Origin: PALSA-968 sp964387075
GTDB taxonomy: Bacteria > Bacteroidota > Bacteroidia > B-17B0 > Aurantibacillaceae
Length of the DNA: 64,000 bases
Direction: 5' to 3'
Assembly (NCBI GenBank): GCA_964387075.1
Contig: CAYLVB010000005.1
Location: forward strand, 186,001-250,000
In this document: positions 17,907 to 26,407 of the stretch, piece after piece
Position numbering within the stretch: the first letter of the stretch is position 1
How the letters are laid out: each line of letters opens with the position of its first letter
Position numbers and translations under genes: made by a program
Notes under the pieces: generated by a model
Told to the model about the DNA's origin: nothing
Databases searched by the model: none
The model's input: only the letters and a program-made list of their open reading frames with translations

Positions 17907-18749
17907 TTAAACGATCATGATCTCTTCTTTCTTCTTGTAATGAAAGGCCAGCACCGGTACCTTGGCGTGACAAACGAGTTTCTTCGTTGTATTAGAGCTG
18001 AATAATTTATCCCTGAAATCGTGTTTGTGGGTAGATACTACCATGAGGTCAGTAGCGCCCGATTCGAGATATTCTTCCAGTTTCTTCTCCACATCCTCTC
18101 CTTTGATCAATTCATAAGAAAGATTGGAGTAAGCTATTTTCTTTCCCTCCTCTCTTATGAATCTTGCCATTTCACTCTTTGCTTCTGCCTCCTCGCCTTC
18201 ATAAACATGCAGGAGATTCACCTGCGCGTTGAAAGGAACTGCTATCTCTAAAAGTTGCTGTACCGCCTCCACGTCGATCTTATTATAATTGGTGGCGTAA
18301 GTGATCTTTTTCATGTGATTATAAAAAGCGCCTTCCGGCACAACAAGTACCGGACAATTAGCCTTCTCGATCACACGACTGGCATTACTACCTATAAATA
18401 CTTCCTTCAGACCGGTAGCGCCCTTGGTTCCCATCACGATCAGGTCGGCATTTTTTTCTTCAGCCTCGGCCAGGATCCCGTCCACGGCCAGGTCCATGCG
18501 GGTGACCAATTGTGTCTTAATATCACCGGAATGTGCTATCTTGGTCTGCAGGCTTCGCAATTTGTTCATCCATTTCTCTTCCGCCAGGTTGCTCTCGTAA
18601 GCTATATCCAAATAATGCGGCGATGGCTCTAAATGGAAAACATGCAGTAATACGATCTTCGCGCCTTCTTTTTTGGCCAGTTCGATCGCGTAATTGAGAA
18701 CGTTCACCGCGTTCTCAGAAAAATCTGTGGGTACCAGGATCGTTTTCAT
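17907..18749 (-). CDS. Universal stress protein, tandem domain
   Basis: 280 residues. Domain 1 (ILVPTDFSENAVNVLNYAIE) carries the ATP loop MGTKGATGLKEVFIGSNAS. Domain 2 ends in LMVVSTHKHDFRDKLFSSNT with a shorter loop. Its ATG overlaps the end of the terB-like gene by four bases (ATGA type), showing translational coupling. Confidence 0.95.
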   Translation of the reverse strand: MKTILVPTDFSENAVNVLNYAIELAKKEGAKIVLLHVFHLEPSPHYLDIAYESNLAEEKWMNKLRSLQTKIAHSGDIKTQLVTRMDLAVDGILAEAEEKNADLIVMGTKGATGLKEVFIGSNASRVIEKANCPVLVVPEGAFYNHMKKITYATNYNKIDVEAVQQLLEIAVPFNAQVNLLHVYEGEEAEAKSEMARFIREEGKKIAYSNLSYELIKGEDVEKKLEEYLESGATDLMVVSTHKHDFRDKLFSSNTTKKLVCHAKVPVLAFHYKKKEEIMIV

Positions 18750-19156
18750 ATCTTATGTGTTTCATAGTACACGGGGTCGCCGTGTATGTTCTTAATGTCT
18801 TCTCTGAATTTTTCAATGATGCCCTTTTCGCTCTCCGTAACAGGCGGATAGGCCTGGGCGATCTTTTCCATCACATTGATGAATTTCGCTTTTAACGCGG
18901 GGCTCAGGTAATGACTGTTGGTGCGTATCTCGTGCATGGCCCAGTTGTAGACGGTCTTGCTGTCGTGCGGGTTCCTGTCCAGTACCAGGAAGATGATCTC
19001 CGAGAGGTCGAAGTCATAGTCTTCGTTACGAAGTTCTTCCTCAACAATGGCGTGGAACCTGTCGCGTTCTTCCTTCTGCACGCTGCCGTCGGCACGGGCT
19101 ACCGCGTAGGCCAGTTCGCCTATCGCGTAATGTAAGTTTTGAATGGGTGTTTGCAT
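18746..19156 (-). CDS. TerB-like protein, first gene of a USP operon
   Basis: 136 residues, largely helical. The pattern IGELAYAVARADGSVQKEER with conserved acidic residues, then KAKFINVMEKIAQAYPPVTESEKGIIEKFREDI, matches TerB/TerB-like helical domains (metal-binding, associated with tellurite and phage stress). No signal peptide. It leads a four-gene leftward operon with three USPs and is controlled by the paired boxes at 19225-19258. Confidence 0.75.
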   Translation of the reverse strand: MQTPIQNLHYAIGELAYAVARADGSVQKEERDRFHAIVEEELRNEDYDFDLSEIIFLVLDRNPHDSKTVYNWAMHEIRTNSHYLSPALKAKFINVMEKIAQAYPPVTESEKGIIEKFREDIKNIHGDPVYYETHKI

Positions 19157-19193
19157 GGCTTCTCTTTTTATGGAAGGTTCCCCTTCCGGTATA

Positions 19194-19258
19194 CAAAGTT
19201 CGGATCAAAGAGCCTCTTTTTATATGACGCGCATCAGCCACCCCGCTGATCTAATTCA
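19194..19258 (-). promoter_or_regulatory. Promoter of the terB-USP operon with two TGA-N6-TCA operators
   Basis: On the minus strand the -7 element is GAACTTTG (19194-19201). TGACGCGCATCA (19225-19236) is centred 36.5 bp and TGATCTAATTCA (19247-19258) 58.5 bp upstream of its last G. The centres are 22 bp apart, two helical turns. The arrangement is identical to that at 21841-21905, as expected for class II activation by a Crp/Fnr dimer near -41.5 with a second dimer near -63.5. Confidence 0.7.
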
Positions 19259-19280
19259 TATTGTAAATTTTTATTACATT

Positions 19281-19655
19281 CTATTTGGTTAACATGCTTA
19301 ATTCCCTGCCTTCTTCATTCTGGTGTTGCAGAGTCCAGTCGTCGGTTACCGTTGTCTCTATCCAGGATCGGCCCGATTTTCGGAACACCTGCGCATAAAG
19401 TCCAAACACGTTCTTAAATAATTCCTCCAGGTCTGAGACCTTCATATCTTCTCTGAGGACAACAGCTCCGTAGCTTTGTTTGCCATGGCAATGCTTGAGG
19501 TAAAGACCGGGGTCGAGCATATCTTTTTTAACGGACATGCCGCGGTTGGCATGCGCGCGCTGGAAGAACTCAAGCCGCAGGTAAGGGAACTCCTTATTGA
19601 ATTCCTGCTGCAGATCGATGATCTTCGTGTTGCCGCTTATCTTAATTACTTTCAT
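19281..19655 (-). CDS. Hypothetical small protein in the DoxX-USP operon
   Basis: 124 residues starting MKVIKISGNTKIIDLQQEFN. This start lies ten bases past the upstream USP stop; a longer reading from 19682 would overlap the USP and is less likely. It is soluble, with a ubiquitin-like alternation at the start and a conserved-looking HCHGKQSYGAVVL and GRSWIETTVTDDWTLQHQNEEG. I do not recognise the family. As the last gene of the operon it is likely a stress accessory protein. Confidence 0.7.
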   Translation of the reverse strand: MKVIKISGNTKIIDLQQEFNKEFPYLRLEFFQRAHANRGMSVKKDMLDPGLYLKHCHGKQSYGAVVLREDMKVSDLEELFKNVFGLYAQVFRKSGRSWIETTVTDDWTLQHQNEEGRELSMLTK

Positions 19656-19665
19656 GCAGCAATTT

Positions 19666-20565
19666 TTACCACATACCTCCAATACTGTCCTGTCCGAAAT
19701 TCTCGGGATGCTCTTCAGGCGGGATACAGATCACCGGTATCTTAGACTCATTTAACACAGCGTGAGCATAGGTGCTCAAAAGCCATTTCGGAAAATCGTA
19801 ATTCTCGTCGCGCATACAAATGATCAGATCGGCTTTTACGCGCGCGGCGCACTCCAGTGTGTCTTTGGCGCGATCATCAGCTTTCAGTATCTCTCCCGAA
19901 AAGGCCAGACCGCGTTCCTCGGCCAGCTTCTGGATCTGGGGCAGGATCACCTTGAGTTTGAATTCGTGGTTGTCCTCATACTTGCCGATTATACCCAGCA
20001 CATGCACATGCGATGCGAATTTATTTGCTATCCCCAACGCGGCCATTACTTTTTGACGGGAATGCACCGAAGTATCCACCGGTAAGAGGATCTTCGAATA
20101 CCCGCTTTGCATGGCATCCGACCTTACGGTCATTACCGGGATATCCGATTTGGTAAGCACCCTGTATGAGTTACTTCCAAGGAAAAGATCATTGTCGGAA
20201 TCACTTCCCTGTGTGCCCATCACGATCATGCCCACCCCATGTTCTTCGGCCATATCCACGATCTCGGAAGTAATATGCCCTACCGAAACAAGCGCGCTCA
20301 CCGGGATGCCGTATCCTTTCCTCGTTCCTTCCGCAAGCTTCTCCAGTTTTGCCTCCAGGAATTTGGTAATGGCGCCCATATCCTTCTCGTTCATATCAAG
20401 CGCGGGCAGAATAACATCCATCAGGTCATTCCTTTTTTGCACATGTAACAGCAAGAGCTCACCTCCGCTTTTTTTGGCAATGAAAGCTCCGTGCTTGATC
20501 GCCCGCAACGAAGTCTCTGAGAAATCGATGGGGATCAGAATTTTTTTTGTGTTTAACGTTATCAT
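19666..20565 (-). CDS. Universal stress protein, tandem domain
   Basis: 299 residues. Domain 1 (ILIPIDFSETSLRAIKHGAF) has an ATP loop variant MGTQGSDSDNDLFLGSNSYR. Domain 2 (KILLPVDTSVHSRQKVMAAL) is degenerate and ends PVICIPPEEHPENFGQ. Third gene of the DoxX operon, 23 bp after the preceding USP. Confidence 0.94.
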   Translation of the reverse strand: MITLNTKKILIPIDFSETSLRAIKHGAFIAKKSGGELLLLHVQKRNDLMDVILPALDMNEKDMGAITKFLEAKLEKLAEGTRKGYGIPVSALVSVGHITSEIVDMAEEHGVGMIVMGTQGSDSDNDLFLGSNSYRVLTKSDIPVMTVRSDAMQSGYSKILLPVDTSVHSRQKVMAALGIANKFASHVHVLGIIGKYEDNHEFKLKVILPQIQKLAEERGLAFSGEILKADDRAKDTLECAARVKADLIICMRDENYDFPKWLLSTYAHAVLNESKIPVICIPPEEHPENFGQDSIGGMW

Positions 20566-20588
20566 AGTGTTTGGTTTGGTTTAGATTA

Positions 20589-21407
20589 TTATTCATGTAC
20601 AGCCATCACAGGCACCTTAGAGGCAAAAGCAATGACCATTGTATTTGTTTCATTGAAAAGATCATAGAACACAGAGTGTTTGCGGCTGATAATGCCTATC
20701 AGGTCGGCTTTGTTCTTCAGGCTGTATTTACGCATTCCCCGCTCCAGGGTTGTTTCGCTGATCAGCTCGATGGGATATTTTTTATGCCCAATGATAATAT
20801 TGCGGTTCTTATTGTGGTCAAAAAGCTCGTTCTCGGTACGCACATGCAGCACCTTCAGGTCTGCTTTACTTTCCTTCAGAAAGGATTCGAAAAGCTTGAG
20901 AGAGGCCTTGTGCAGTTTCTCCCGGTTATCCACGCCCATCACCACCTTCTCTAATTTATGTTTCTTGTATTGCTCGGGCACGATGATAACAGGCGCGTCG
21001 ACCTTCCCGGCAAGATCGGTGCTATGACTTCCGTAAATGAATTTGGAGAACCTTCCTTTAGAGGCCAGACCCAAGACCACCAGTTTCACAGGGTTTGCCT
21101 TGATATAGTCACTGATCTCGTTCTTAAAAGAGCCGCTGGAAACAAAATGGTCGAGATCAAGGCGAGGATGCTCTTTATGCAGTTTTTCCCTTACCTTTTC
21201 CAGCTTCTCAATGTTTACATCTCTCAAAGAAGAGTACGACATAAAATACAAGCCGCTGTTTGAGTGTACCAGGGGTATATCAAACATATTAAAGAGTACC
21301 AGTTTGCATTTGAATTTCTGGGCCAGCATGGCCGCGTAGCGCGCCGCGTTATACGACGATTGCGAGAAGTCTATCCCGGCGATGATCATTTGTTTTGTTG
21401 CTTTCAT
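20589..21407 (-). CDS. Universal stress protein, tandem domain
   Basis: 272 residues from ATG 21407 (MKATKQMIIAGIDFSQSSYN). This start overlaps the DoxX stop as ATGA and is preferred over an upstream in-frame start at 21512 lying well inside doxX. Domain 1 has LGLASKGRFSKFIYGSHSTD as the ATP loop. Domain 2 (KVVMGVDNREKLHKASLKLF) lacks it. It is translationally coupled to DoxX. Confidence 0.93.
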   Translation of the reverse strand: MKATKQMIIAGIDFSQSSYNAARYAAMLAQKFKCKLVLFNMFDIPLVHSNSGLYFMSYSSLRDVNIEKLEKVREKLHKEHPRLDLDHFVSSGSFKNEISDYIKANPVKLVVLGLASKGRFSKFIYGSHSTDLAGKVDAPVIIVPEQYKKHKLEKVVMGVDNREKLHKASLKLFESFLKESKADLKVLHVRTENELFDHNKNRNIIIGHKKYPIELISETTLERGMRKYSLKNKADLIGIISRKHSVFYDLFNETNTMVIAFASKVPVMAVHE

Positions 21408-21817
21408 ATGAGGTTGAGTAATTGGTCCATACTGTATACATTCCACTCTGCCGGCATCAGTAATAATGCACATACAAGCATCAGCCTTGGAAAAACATGA
21501 CGCATATCCCATATAGGCTGGAGCATTGAAAAAGCGACGGCAACCAGCACCAGGTCAATGCCCAATAGATATAAGGCGTAATTGGTACCTAATCCAAGAA
21601 TAAGAGCCGCTCCTCCCAAAAACTCGGCCACGCTGGTGAATGACGTGAAGGCCGTTAAAAAAGGCCGGTGAATATGCAAATGCTCTGCATCCACAAGATA
21701 CGTGTCAACCACTTTAGGTATACGTAACCTCAATAGCTTATCATAGCCCTGGAAAAAGAAGAGTATCCCTGTGAACATCCTTACCAGTAATTGTACTATT
21801 TCTGCTTTGTCTTGCAT
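21404..21817 (-). CDS. DoxX family membrane protein
   Basis: 137 residues with four predicted helices (LLVRMFTGILFFFQGYDKLL, FTSVAEFLGGAALILGLG, YALYLLGIDLVLVAVAFSML, VFPRLMLVCALLLMPAEWNV). DoxX relatives associate with quinone or thiosulfate redox enzymes and with oxidative-stress complexes, but the biochemical role here is not known. First gene of a leftward operon with two USPs and one unknown gene. Confidence 0.88.
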   Translation of the reverse strand: MQDKAEIVQLLVRMFTGILFFFQGYDKLLRLRIPKVVDTYLVDAEHLHIHRPFLTAFTSFTSVAEFLGGAALILGLGTNYALYLLGIDLVLVAVAFSMLQPIWDMRHVFPRLMLVCALLLMPAEWNVYSMDQLLNLI

Positions 21818-21840
21818 AAACGCCTTTTTTATTTATACAA

Positions 21841-21905
21841 CAAAGGTCTGCCTATCAAGAGGCTTTTTTTCTGACGATAGTCAAAGCCCGGCATGACATT
21901 TATCA
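21841..21905 (-). promoter_or_regulatory. Promoter of the DoxX-USP operon with two TGA-N6-TCA operators
   Basis: On the minus strand the -7 element is GACCTTTG (21841-21848). TGACGATAGTCA (21872-21883) and TGACATTTATCA (21894-21905) are centred 36.5 and 58.5 bp upstream of its last G, exactly as at the terB operon. There is no TTTG -33 element, consistent with activator dependence. Confidence 0.72.
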
Positions 21906-21954
21906 TGAAACACGAAAATTACAGTTTCGTATAAATGCCCTTGTTACATAATTC

Positions 21955-22019
21955 TGATCAATATCAGTTGGACAACCAACACAGGTCATGCATATTTTTT
22001 GGGTTTGGCGCTTACTTTG
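21955..22019 (+). promoter_or_regulatory. Promoter of the 22038 gene with one full and one partial operator
   Basis: The -7 element TTACTTTG is at 22012-22019. TGATCAATATCA (21955-21966, flanked C/G, FNR-like) is centred 58.5 bp upstream of its last G. At the 36.5-bp position (21977-21988) CAACACAGGTCA keeps one half site. The spacing repeats that of the two divergent stress operons. Confidence 0.6.
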
Positions 22020-22037
22020 CAAATAAAAGATCAACAC

Positions 22038-22367
22038 ATGGAAACAATCGCAAAACCCACATTCTTCGTAGTGAAAACCGAAGTAAAAAAAGAAAGCAGT
22101 ACCTATGAGAAATTCCTGGAAAGGGCACAGTTCAATTACTTTTTCCTGATCAGTTTCTTCGTTACTGTTGGAAGTTGCCTGGGCGGAATAACCGCCATGT
22201 ACGTATTACAGGGAAATGCCCCTATCTGGCAATTGTGCCTTAACATTTACATTTCAATGGCTAACAATGTGGCTTGTATCGGCCAGGCGCCCCTGAAATG
22301 GGTGATCAATATCTTCGCCGCGTCAATACTGACCAACATCGCGCTGATACTGGTGAACGTACTATAG
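22038..22367 (+). CDS. Small two-helix membrane protein, unknown
   Basis: 109 residues from ATG 22038. An N-terminal soluble arm is followed by hydrophobic segments FFLISFFVTVGSCLGGITAM and WVINIFAASILTNIALILVN, with a Cys-containing loop between (MANNVACIGQAPLK). No family is recognised. It is divergent from DoxX and shares the operator geometry, so it probably belongs to the same redox or stress regulon. Its TAG stop is the first base triplet of the MITE-like element at 22365. Confidence 0.75.
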   Translation: METIAKPTFFVVKTEVKKESSTYEKFLERAQFNYFFLISFFVTVGSCLGGITAMYVLQGNAPIWQLCLNIYISMANNVACIGQAPLKWVINIFAASILTNIALILVNVL

Positions 22368-22554
22368 AACCAATCTCAAAAATATCTTATAGCCTTTCAT
22401 CTGCCCCTTTTTCCTTCATTCGTCGTTGCTTTTCTTGACCAGATTCTCTCTGATATGGCCTGCCCCGCAGGGATTCCTTCGGAACAAAAAGCGTCTTGTC
22501 TGAAGAAAAAACTGACATGAAAGTCTCGATAATATATTTTTGAGACAGGTTCTA
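22365..22554. mobile_element. MITE-like element, 190 bp, with about 25-bp terminal inverted repeats
   Basis: The left end 22365-22390 starts TAGAACCAATCTCAAAAATA; the right end 22529-22554 read in reverse starts TAGAACCTGTCTCAAAAATA. Only two or three mismatches separate the inner 22 bases. The element encodes no protein and fills the whole gap between two convergent stop codons. The ends resemble IS terminal repeats of the GAACCTGTCTCAAAA type. No target-site duplication is clear, since both flanks are coding ends. Confidence 0.7.
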
Positions 22555-22555
22555 A

Positions 22556-23782
22556 TTATTTGTGGCGATTGAAGCGACGGGGCTTGCCGGAGTGTCCTGC
22601 TCGCTGACCTCCCCTAGGATTGTCTACCTTCTTTTCAGGATGGTAGCCCGGGGTAGGACCCAATTCGGTAGCCACGGTGATCTTATTGATCTCGTAGCCA
22701 CACATGTCCTCAATACGTTTGAATTTGCGTTGGTCCTGTTCGTTCACAAAGGTGATGGCCTGGCCCGTGGTTTCGGCGCGGGCTGTTCGGCCTACGCGGT
22801 GGATGTAATCTTCGGCATCGTTGGGAACATCGTAGTTCACCACAAGGCTGATGGAGTCTATATCAATACCGCGGGATAAGATATCCGTGGCCACAAGTAT
22901 CTGCAGGTTCTTGTTCTTGAAGTTACGAAGTACCTCATTGCGTTCCGACTGCTCGAGGTCGGAGTGAATGGCGGACACACTGAATTTGGCTCTGTGCAAT
23001 TCACGCTCCAGGCTCTTCACGCTTTCTTTACGGGAACAGAACACGATCACGCTGCTGAATTGTTTGTCCTTTAAAATGCTGTTAAGGATCGGTGCTTTTT
23101 GTTTATCGTAAACGATGTAGGCGCTTTGTGTAACGCCAGCCGCCGGTTTAGAGATAGAGATATTGATCTCGGCCGGATCACGTAAAATATGCTTGGCCAG
23201 CGTGCGGATCTTGGGTGGCATGGTTGCCGAGAACATGAGTGTTTGTCTTTGCGTGGGTAAATGCTTGATGATCTTATTGAGGTCATCACTAAATCCCATA
23301 TCCAACATGCGATCGGCCTCATCTAAAATAAGATGCCTGAGCTTATCCATTTTTACGTAGCCCATGTTCAGGTGCGATATCAGCCTTCCGGGGGTTGCAA
23401 TGATGATATTGGCACCTTGTGTTAAAGCTCTTTTTTCCTGCTCGAACGCGATCCCGTCTCCGCCGCCAAAAATGGCTAAAGAACTAACGGGTGTAAAATA
23501 CGCGAACCCCTGTAGGGCTTCGTCAATTTGTATGGCCAACTCACGTGTAGGAACAATAATGAGTGTATCCGTATGATCGCTTGGTTCTTTTGTCAGCTTA
23601 TTGATGATGGGTAAAAGAAAGGCCGCGGTCTTGCCGGTGCCGGTTTGCGCGCATGCGATAAGATCTTTATTGGCAATGATCGTTGGAATGGCCTGCTCCT
23701 GTATGGGAGTAAGCTTCTGAAAACCCATGTAATCGAGGCCTTCGGCAAGCTGCGGTTCTAAACTAAGTTCTGAAAAGTTCAA
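22556..23782 (-). CDS. DEAD-box RNA helicase, RhlE-like
   Basis: 408 residues. Q motif FQKLTPIQEQAIP, motif I AQTGTGKTAAF, Ia PTRELAIQ, DEAD box LDEADRMLDMGF, III SATMP, VI HRVGRTARAE, and a basic Gly/Arg tail (RGGQRAGHSGKPRRFNRHK) typical of RhlE-type RNA remodelling enzymes in ribosome or mRNA metabolism. Monocistronic. Its stop abuts the MITE-like element. Confidence 0.95.
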   Translation of the reverse strand: MNFSELSLEPQLAEGLDYMGFQKLTPIQEQAIPTIIANKDLIACAQTGTGKTAAFLLPIINKLTKEPSDHTDTLIIVPTRELAIQIDEALQGFAYFTPVSSLAIFGGGDGIAFEQEKRALTQGANIIIATPGRLISHLNMGYVKMDKLRHLILDEADRMLDMGFSDDLNKIIKHLPTQRQTLMFSATMPPKIRTLAKHILRDPAEINISISKPAAGVTQSAYIVYDKQKAPILNSILKDKQFSSVIVFCSRKESVKSLERELHRAKFSVSAIHSDLEQSERNEVLRNFKNKNLQILVATDILSRGIDIDSISLVVNYDVPNDAEDYIHRVGRTARAETTGQAITFVNEQDQRKFKRIEDMCGYEINKITVATELGPTPGYHPEKKVDNPRGGQRAGHSGKPRRFNRHK

Positions 23783-23831
23783 TTTGTTGAATAAGGTGCA
23801 AAGATAGCAATAATTCGGGGGCCGGGGATGG

Positions 23832-24287
23832 TTATTTCTTACCGGAGCGCTTGTCCACCTCGTCGATGGAATGCGACTGATGGATGCTTTTATCCTGCCG
23901 CGCTTTTTTGGCCAGCAGGGTATAGTATTTATGCAGCAGATCCAACTCTTCTTCGCTCAGATCTTCTACGTTGATGATGTTGTTACTCGTACGTTCATGA
24001 GCAGCAACCAGCTCGTTTAGTTTTATCTGCGTAGCAACCGCTTCCTTGTTCTGTGTTTTTTGGATGAGGAACACCATGAGGAAAGTAATGATGGTGGTTC
24101 CGGTATTGATCACAAGCTGCCACGTGTCGGAATAACCGAATATAGGCCCTGTAACGATCCAGGCAATGATCAACAGCAAAGCTCCCATGAACACATAAGT
24201 TGACCCCGTGACCCTGGTGGCATAAGAAGCGAAACGCTCAAACCAGCCAACACGTTTCTTCAAAGACCTCTTTCCTTCCTTCATCAC
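23832..24287 (-). CDS. Low-affinity iron permease family protein (Fet4-like)
   Basis: 151 residues. Two membrane helices (TYVFMGALLLIIAWIVTGPI and TGTTIITFLMVFLIQKTQNK) with the conserved GYSDTWQLVINT between them and KLNELV after them match the PF04120-type family. A helical cytoplasmic tail (EDLSEEELDLLHKYYTLLAKKARQ) is common in bacterial members. Transport by bacterial members has not been well shown, so the name is by family only. Confidence 0.85.
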   Translation of the reverse strand: MMKEGKRSLKKRVGWFERFASYATRVTGSTYVFMGALLLIIAWIVTGPIFGYSDTWQLVINTGTTIITFLMVFLIQKTQNKEAVATQIKLNELVAAHERTSNNIINVEDLSEEELDLLHKYYTLLAKKARQDKSIHQSHSIDEVDKRSGKK

Positions 24288-24479
24288 ACAGTAAATTTCG
24301 CCCTAACTGCCCTTACATTATCTTCTTTTCGGTGAGCCCGATAACAAAATAGATGAAACCGTTCTTACTTATAGTTTTAACAGTCAATCTGCGATATGGG
24401 CCATTTCAAAAGGTCTTTTGGCGAATAGAACGCATATGACGCTCAATTTGCTTTTTCTTTATTTACAAATTCCAAAAAA

Positions 24480-24824
24480 ATGAACACACTTTACCTCATT
24501 ATTGGTCTCATCAGCTTAGGCGCCGTTGTGGGCATGTTCCTGCTCGCTCTTGCGCTGCAAAAAAAAGAAACTCCAAAATTCGTAGTATTCATACACGGAG
24601 CTTTTGTTGTGGCCGGACTCATTCTGCTTATTGTTTACAGCACACGTGAAGGCCCGGGTCCTATGGAGAGCATCGTGCTTTTCATCATTGCCGCGCTGGG
24701 TGGAGTCGCCATGCTGGTTCGCGACCTGCAGCACAAGCCTTTACCCGGATGGCTGGCCATTGGCCATGCCGCTGTGGCCGTTGGCGGTTTTATATACCTC
24801 CTGGTATTCACTTTTTCACGTTAG
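24480..24824 (+). CDS. Hypothetical integral membrane protein
   Basis: 114 residues, almost entirely four hydrophobic helices (LYLIIGLISLGAVVGMFLLA, FIHGAFVVAGLILLIVY, IVLFIIAALGGVAMLV, AIGHAAVAVGGFIYLLVF). Two helices carry His in similar places (FIHGA, IGHAA), which might bind a cofactor, but this is speculation. No family is recognised. Confidence 0.7.
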   Translation: MNTLYLIIGLISLGAVVGMFLLALALQKKETPKFVVFIHGAFVVAGLILLIVYSTREGPGPMESIVLFIIAALGGVAMLVRDLQHKPLPGWLAIGHAAVAVGGFIYLLVFTFSR

Positions 24825-24881
24825 AGGAGATCTCTAAGCCAAAGTCTGCTAAAAAAATACACAATCTAAAAACCCTATACC

Positions 24882-26300
24882 ATGAAAAATAACTACACAA
24901 ATTACAGTCTTTATTTACTTAAGAACTTTATCATTCCTCTCGCCTTTATTTTTTCGATAGCCAATACCTATGCCCAACCGGCTTTAACTTTAACCCCTGT
25001 CATTACAAGCGGGTTAAGTGAGCCGCTTCAACTGGTGAACGCCGGCGATGGAAGCAACCGCATCTTTATCGTACAAAAAGGCGGCACCATTCTGGTCTAT
25101 TCTGCCTCCTATAGTTTTATTTCAACCTTCCTTACCGTTACAAACATAACCACAAGCGGCGAAAGGGGTCTGCTCAGTATGGTCTTTCATCCTGCTTACG
25201 CCAGCAACGGTTTTTTTTATGTGTATTACACCGCTGCCAATGGCGACCTCGAAGTGGCAAGGTACCATGTGAGCGCCAACGCGGATGTAGCCGATGCAAA
25301 TTCCAAAGTGGTTGTTATCACCATTCCGCACTCCACGAATACGAACCATAATGGCGGCGAAATGCATTTTGGCAGCGATGGCTTTCTTTACCTGTCAACC
25401 GGAGATGGCGGGGGCTCGGGCGACGTACCTAATAACGCGCAAAACACTTCCGTGCTGTTAGGCAAAATGCTGCGTTTAAATGTCAATACATCGCTCACAG
25501 CGCCCTATTATACCATTCCGGCCGGCAATCCATATGGTAATGAGATCTACCACCTGGGGCTTCGCAACCCGTTTCGCTGGAGCTTCGACAGGCAGACCAA
25601 CGACATGTGGATCGGCGATGTAGGTCAGAATTCCTGGGAGGAAATTGACTTTATTGCCGCGGGTACCTCACCCGGTATAAATTTGGGCTGGCGCTGTTAT
25701 GAAGGTAACGCCACATTCAATACAACAGGCTGTGGGTCTATGTCTAATTATGCGTTTCCTGTTTACACCTATCCAACGCCAAGTCCGGGAGCGGTTACGG
25801 GCGGTATTGTGTACAGGGGTGCAGCCTACCAGGCCATGCAGGGATGGTATTTGAGTGCTGATTTTTACACCGGAGAATTCTTCAAGATCGCTTCCGATGG
25901 CTCGGGCGGATGGATCACCGGCACGCAGACACTAGCGCCGATCGGTATCGCAGATTTTGGTGAAACAGAGAACGGGGAAGCATATGTCGTTTCGCTTATA
26001 GATAACAGCGTACATCTTATTGGTGCCAGTGGCGGAGTCGGTATCCAGGGATCAAATGCAGCACCAAAGATGATGTCGCCCGTGGTATCCAATGGTGAAC
26101 TGAGCCTTGACCTCCCTATACATTCAGAATATCAACTTTTAGAAATTATAAATACAAATGGTACAGTTGTAACTAAGGAAATTTTTACCGGCAGCAAAAG
26201 GAAAATGCAACTCCCGGTGAACCATTTGAGCCCGGGCGTTTATCTTTTACGCTTATCCGGTGATGGAAATAATTACGTTCACAAAATCTCTATTCCGTAG
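24882..26300 (+). CDS. Secreted PQQ-type sugar dehydrogenase with T9SS C-terminal domain
   Basis: 472 residues. Signal peptide ending NTYAQ, then a six-bladed glucose/sorbosone dehydrogenase propeller (NRIFIVQKGGTILVY, GERGLLSMVFHP, NHNGGEMHFGSDGFLYLSTG, NPYGNEIYHLGLRNPFRWSF, IGDVGQNSWEEID). The catalytic His is in NHNGGE. Residues 400-472 are a type A sorting domain (LPVNHLSPGVYLLRLSGDGN...HKISIP), so the enzyme should be exported by type IX secretion and attached to the surface. Confidence 0.92.
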   Translation: MKNNYTNYSLYLLKNFIIPLAFIFSIANTYAQPALTLTPVITSGLSEPLQLVNAGDGSNRIFIVQKGGTILVYSASYSFISTFLTVTNITTSGERGLLSMVFHPAYASNGFFYVYYTAANGDLEVARYHVSANADVADANSKVVVITIPHSTNTNHNGGEMHFGSDGFLYLSTGDGGGSGDVPNNAQNTSVLLGKMLRLNVNTSLTAPYYTIPAGNPYGNEIYHLGLRNPFRWSFDRQTNDMWIGDVGQNSWEEIDFIAAGTSPGINLGWRCYEGNATFNTTGCGSMSNYAFPVYTYPTPSPGAVTGGIVYRGAAYQAMQGWYLSADFYTGEFFKIASDGSGGWITGTQTLAPIGIADFGETENGEAYVVSLIDNSVHLIGASGGVGIQGSNAAPKMMSPVVSNGELSLDLPIHSEYQLLEIINTNGTVVTKEIFTGSKRKMQLPVNHLSPGVYLLRLSGDGNNYVHKISIP

Positions 26301-26407
26301 TTAAATGCGATTCGGGAGACGGAGCAGCCTAGACTCAAAAATCCGCGAAAAAGTGAGTGAAATAAAGGCCCGGAAACCCTTATGTTTTTAATTAAGATGG
26401 GGGGGGG

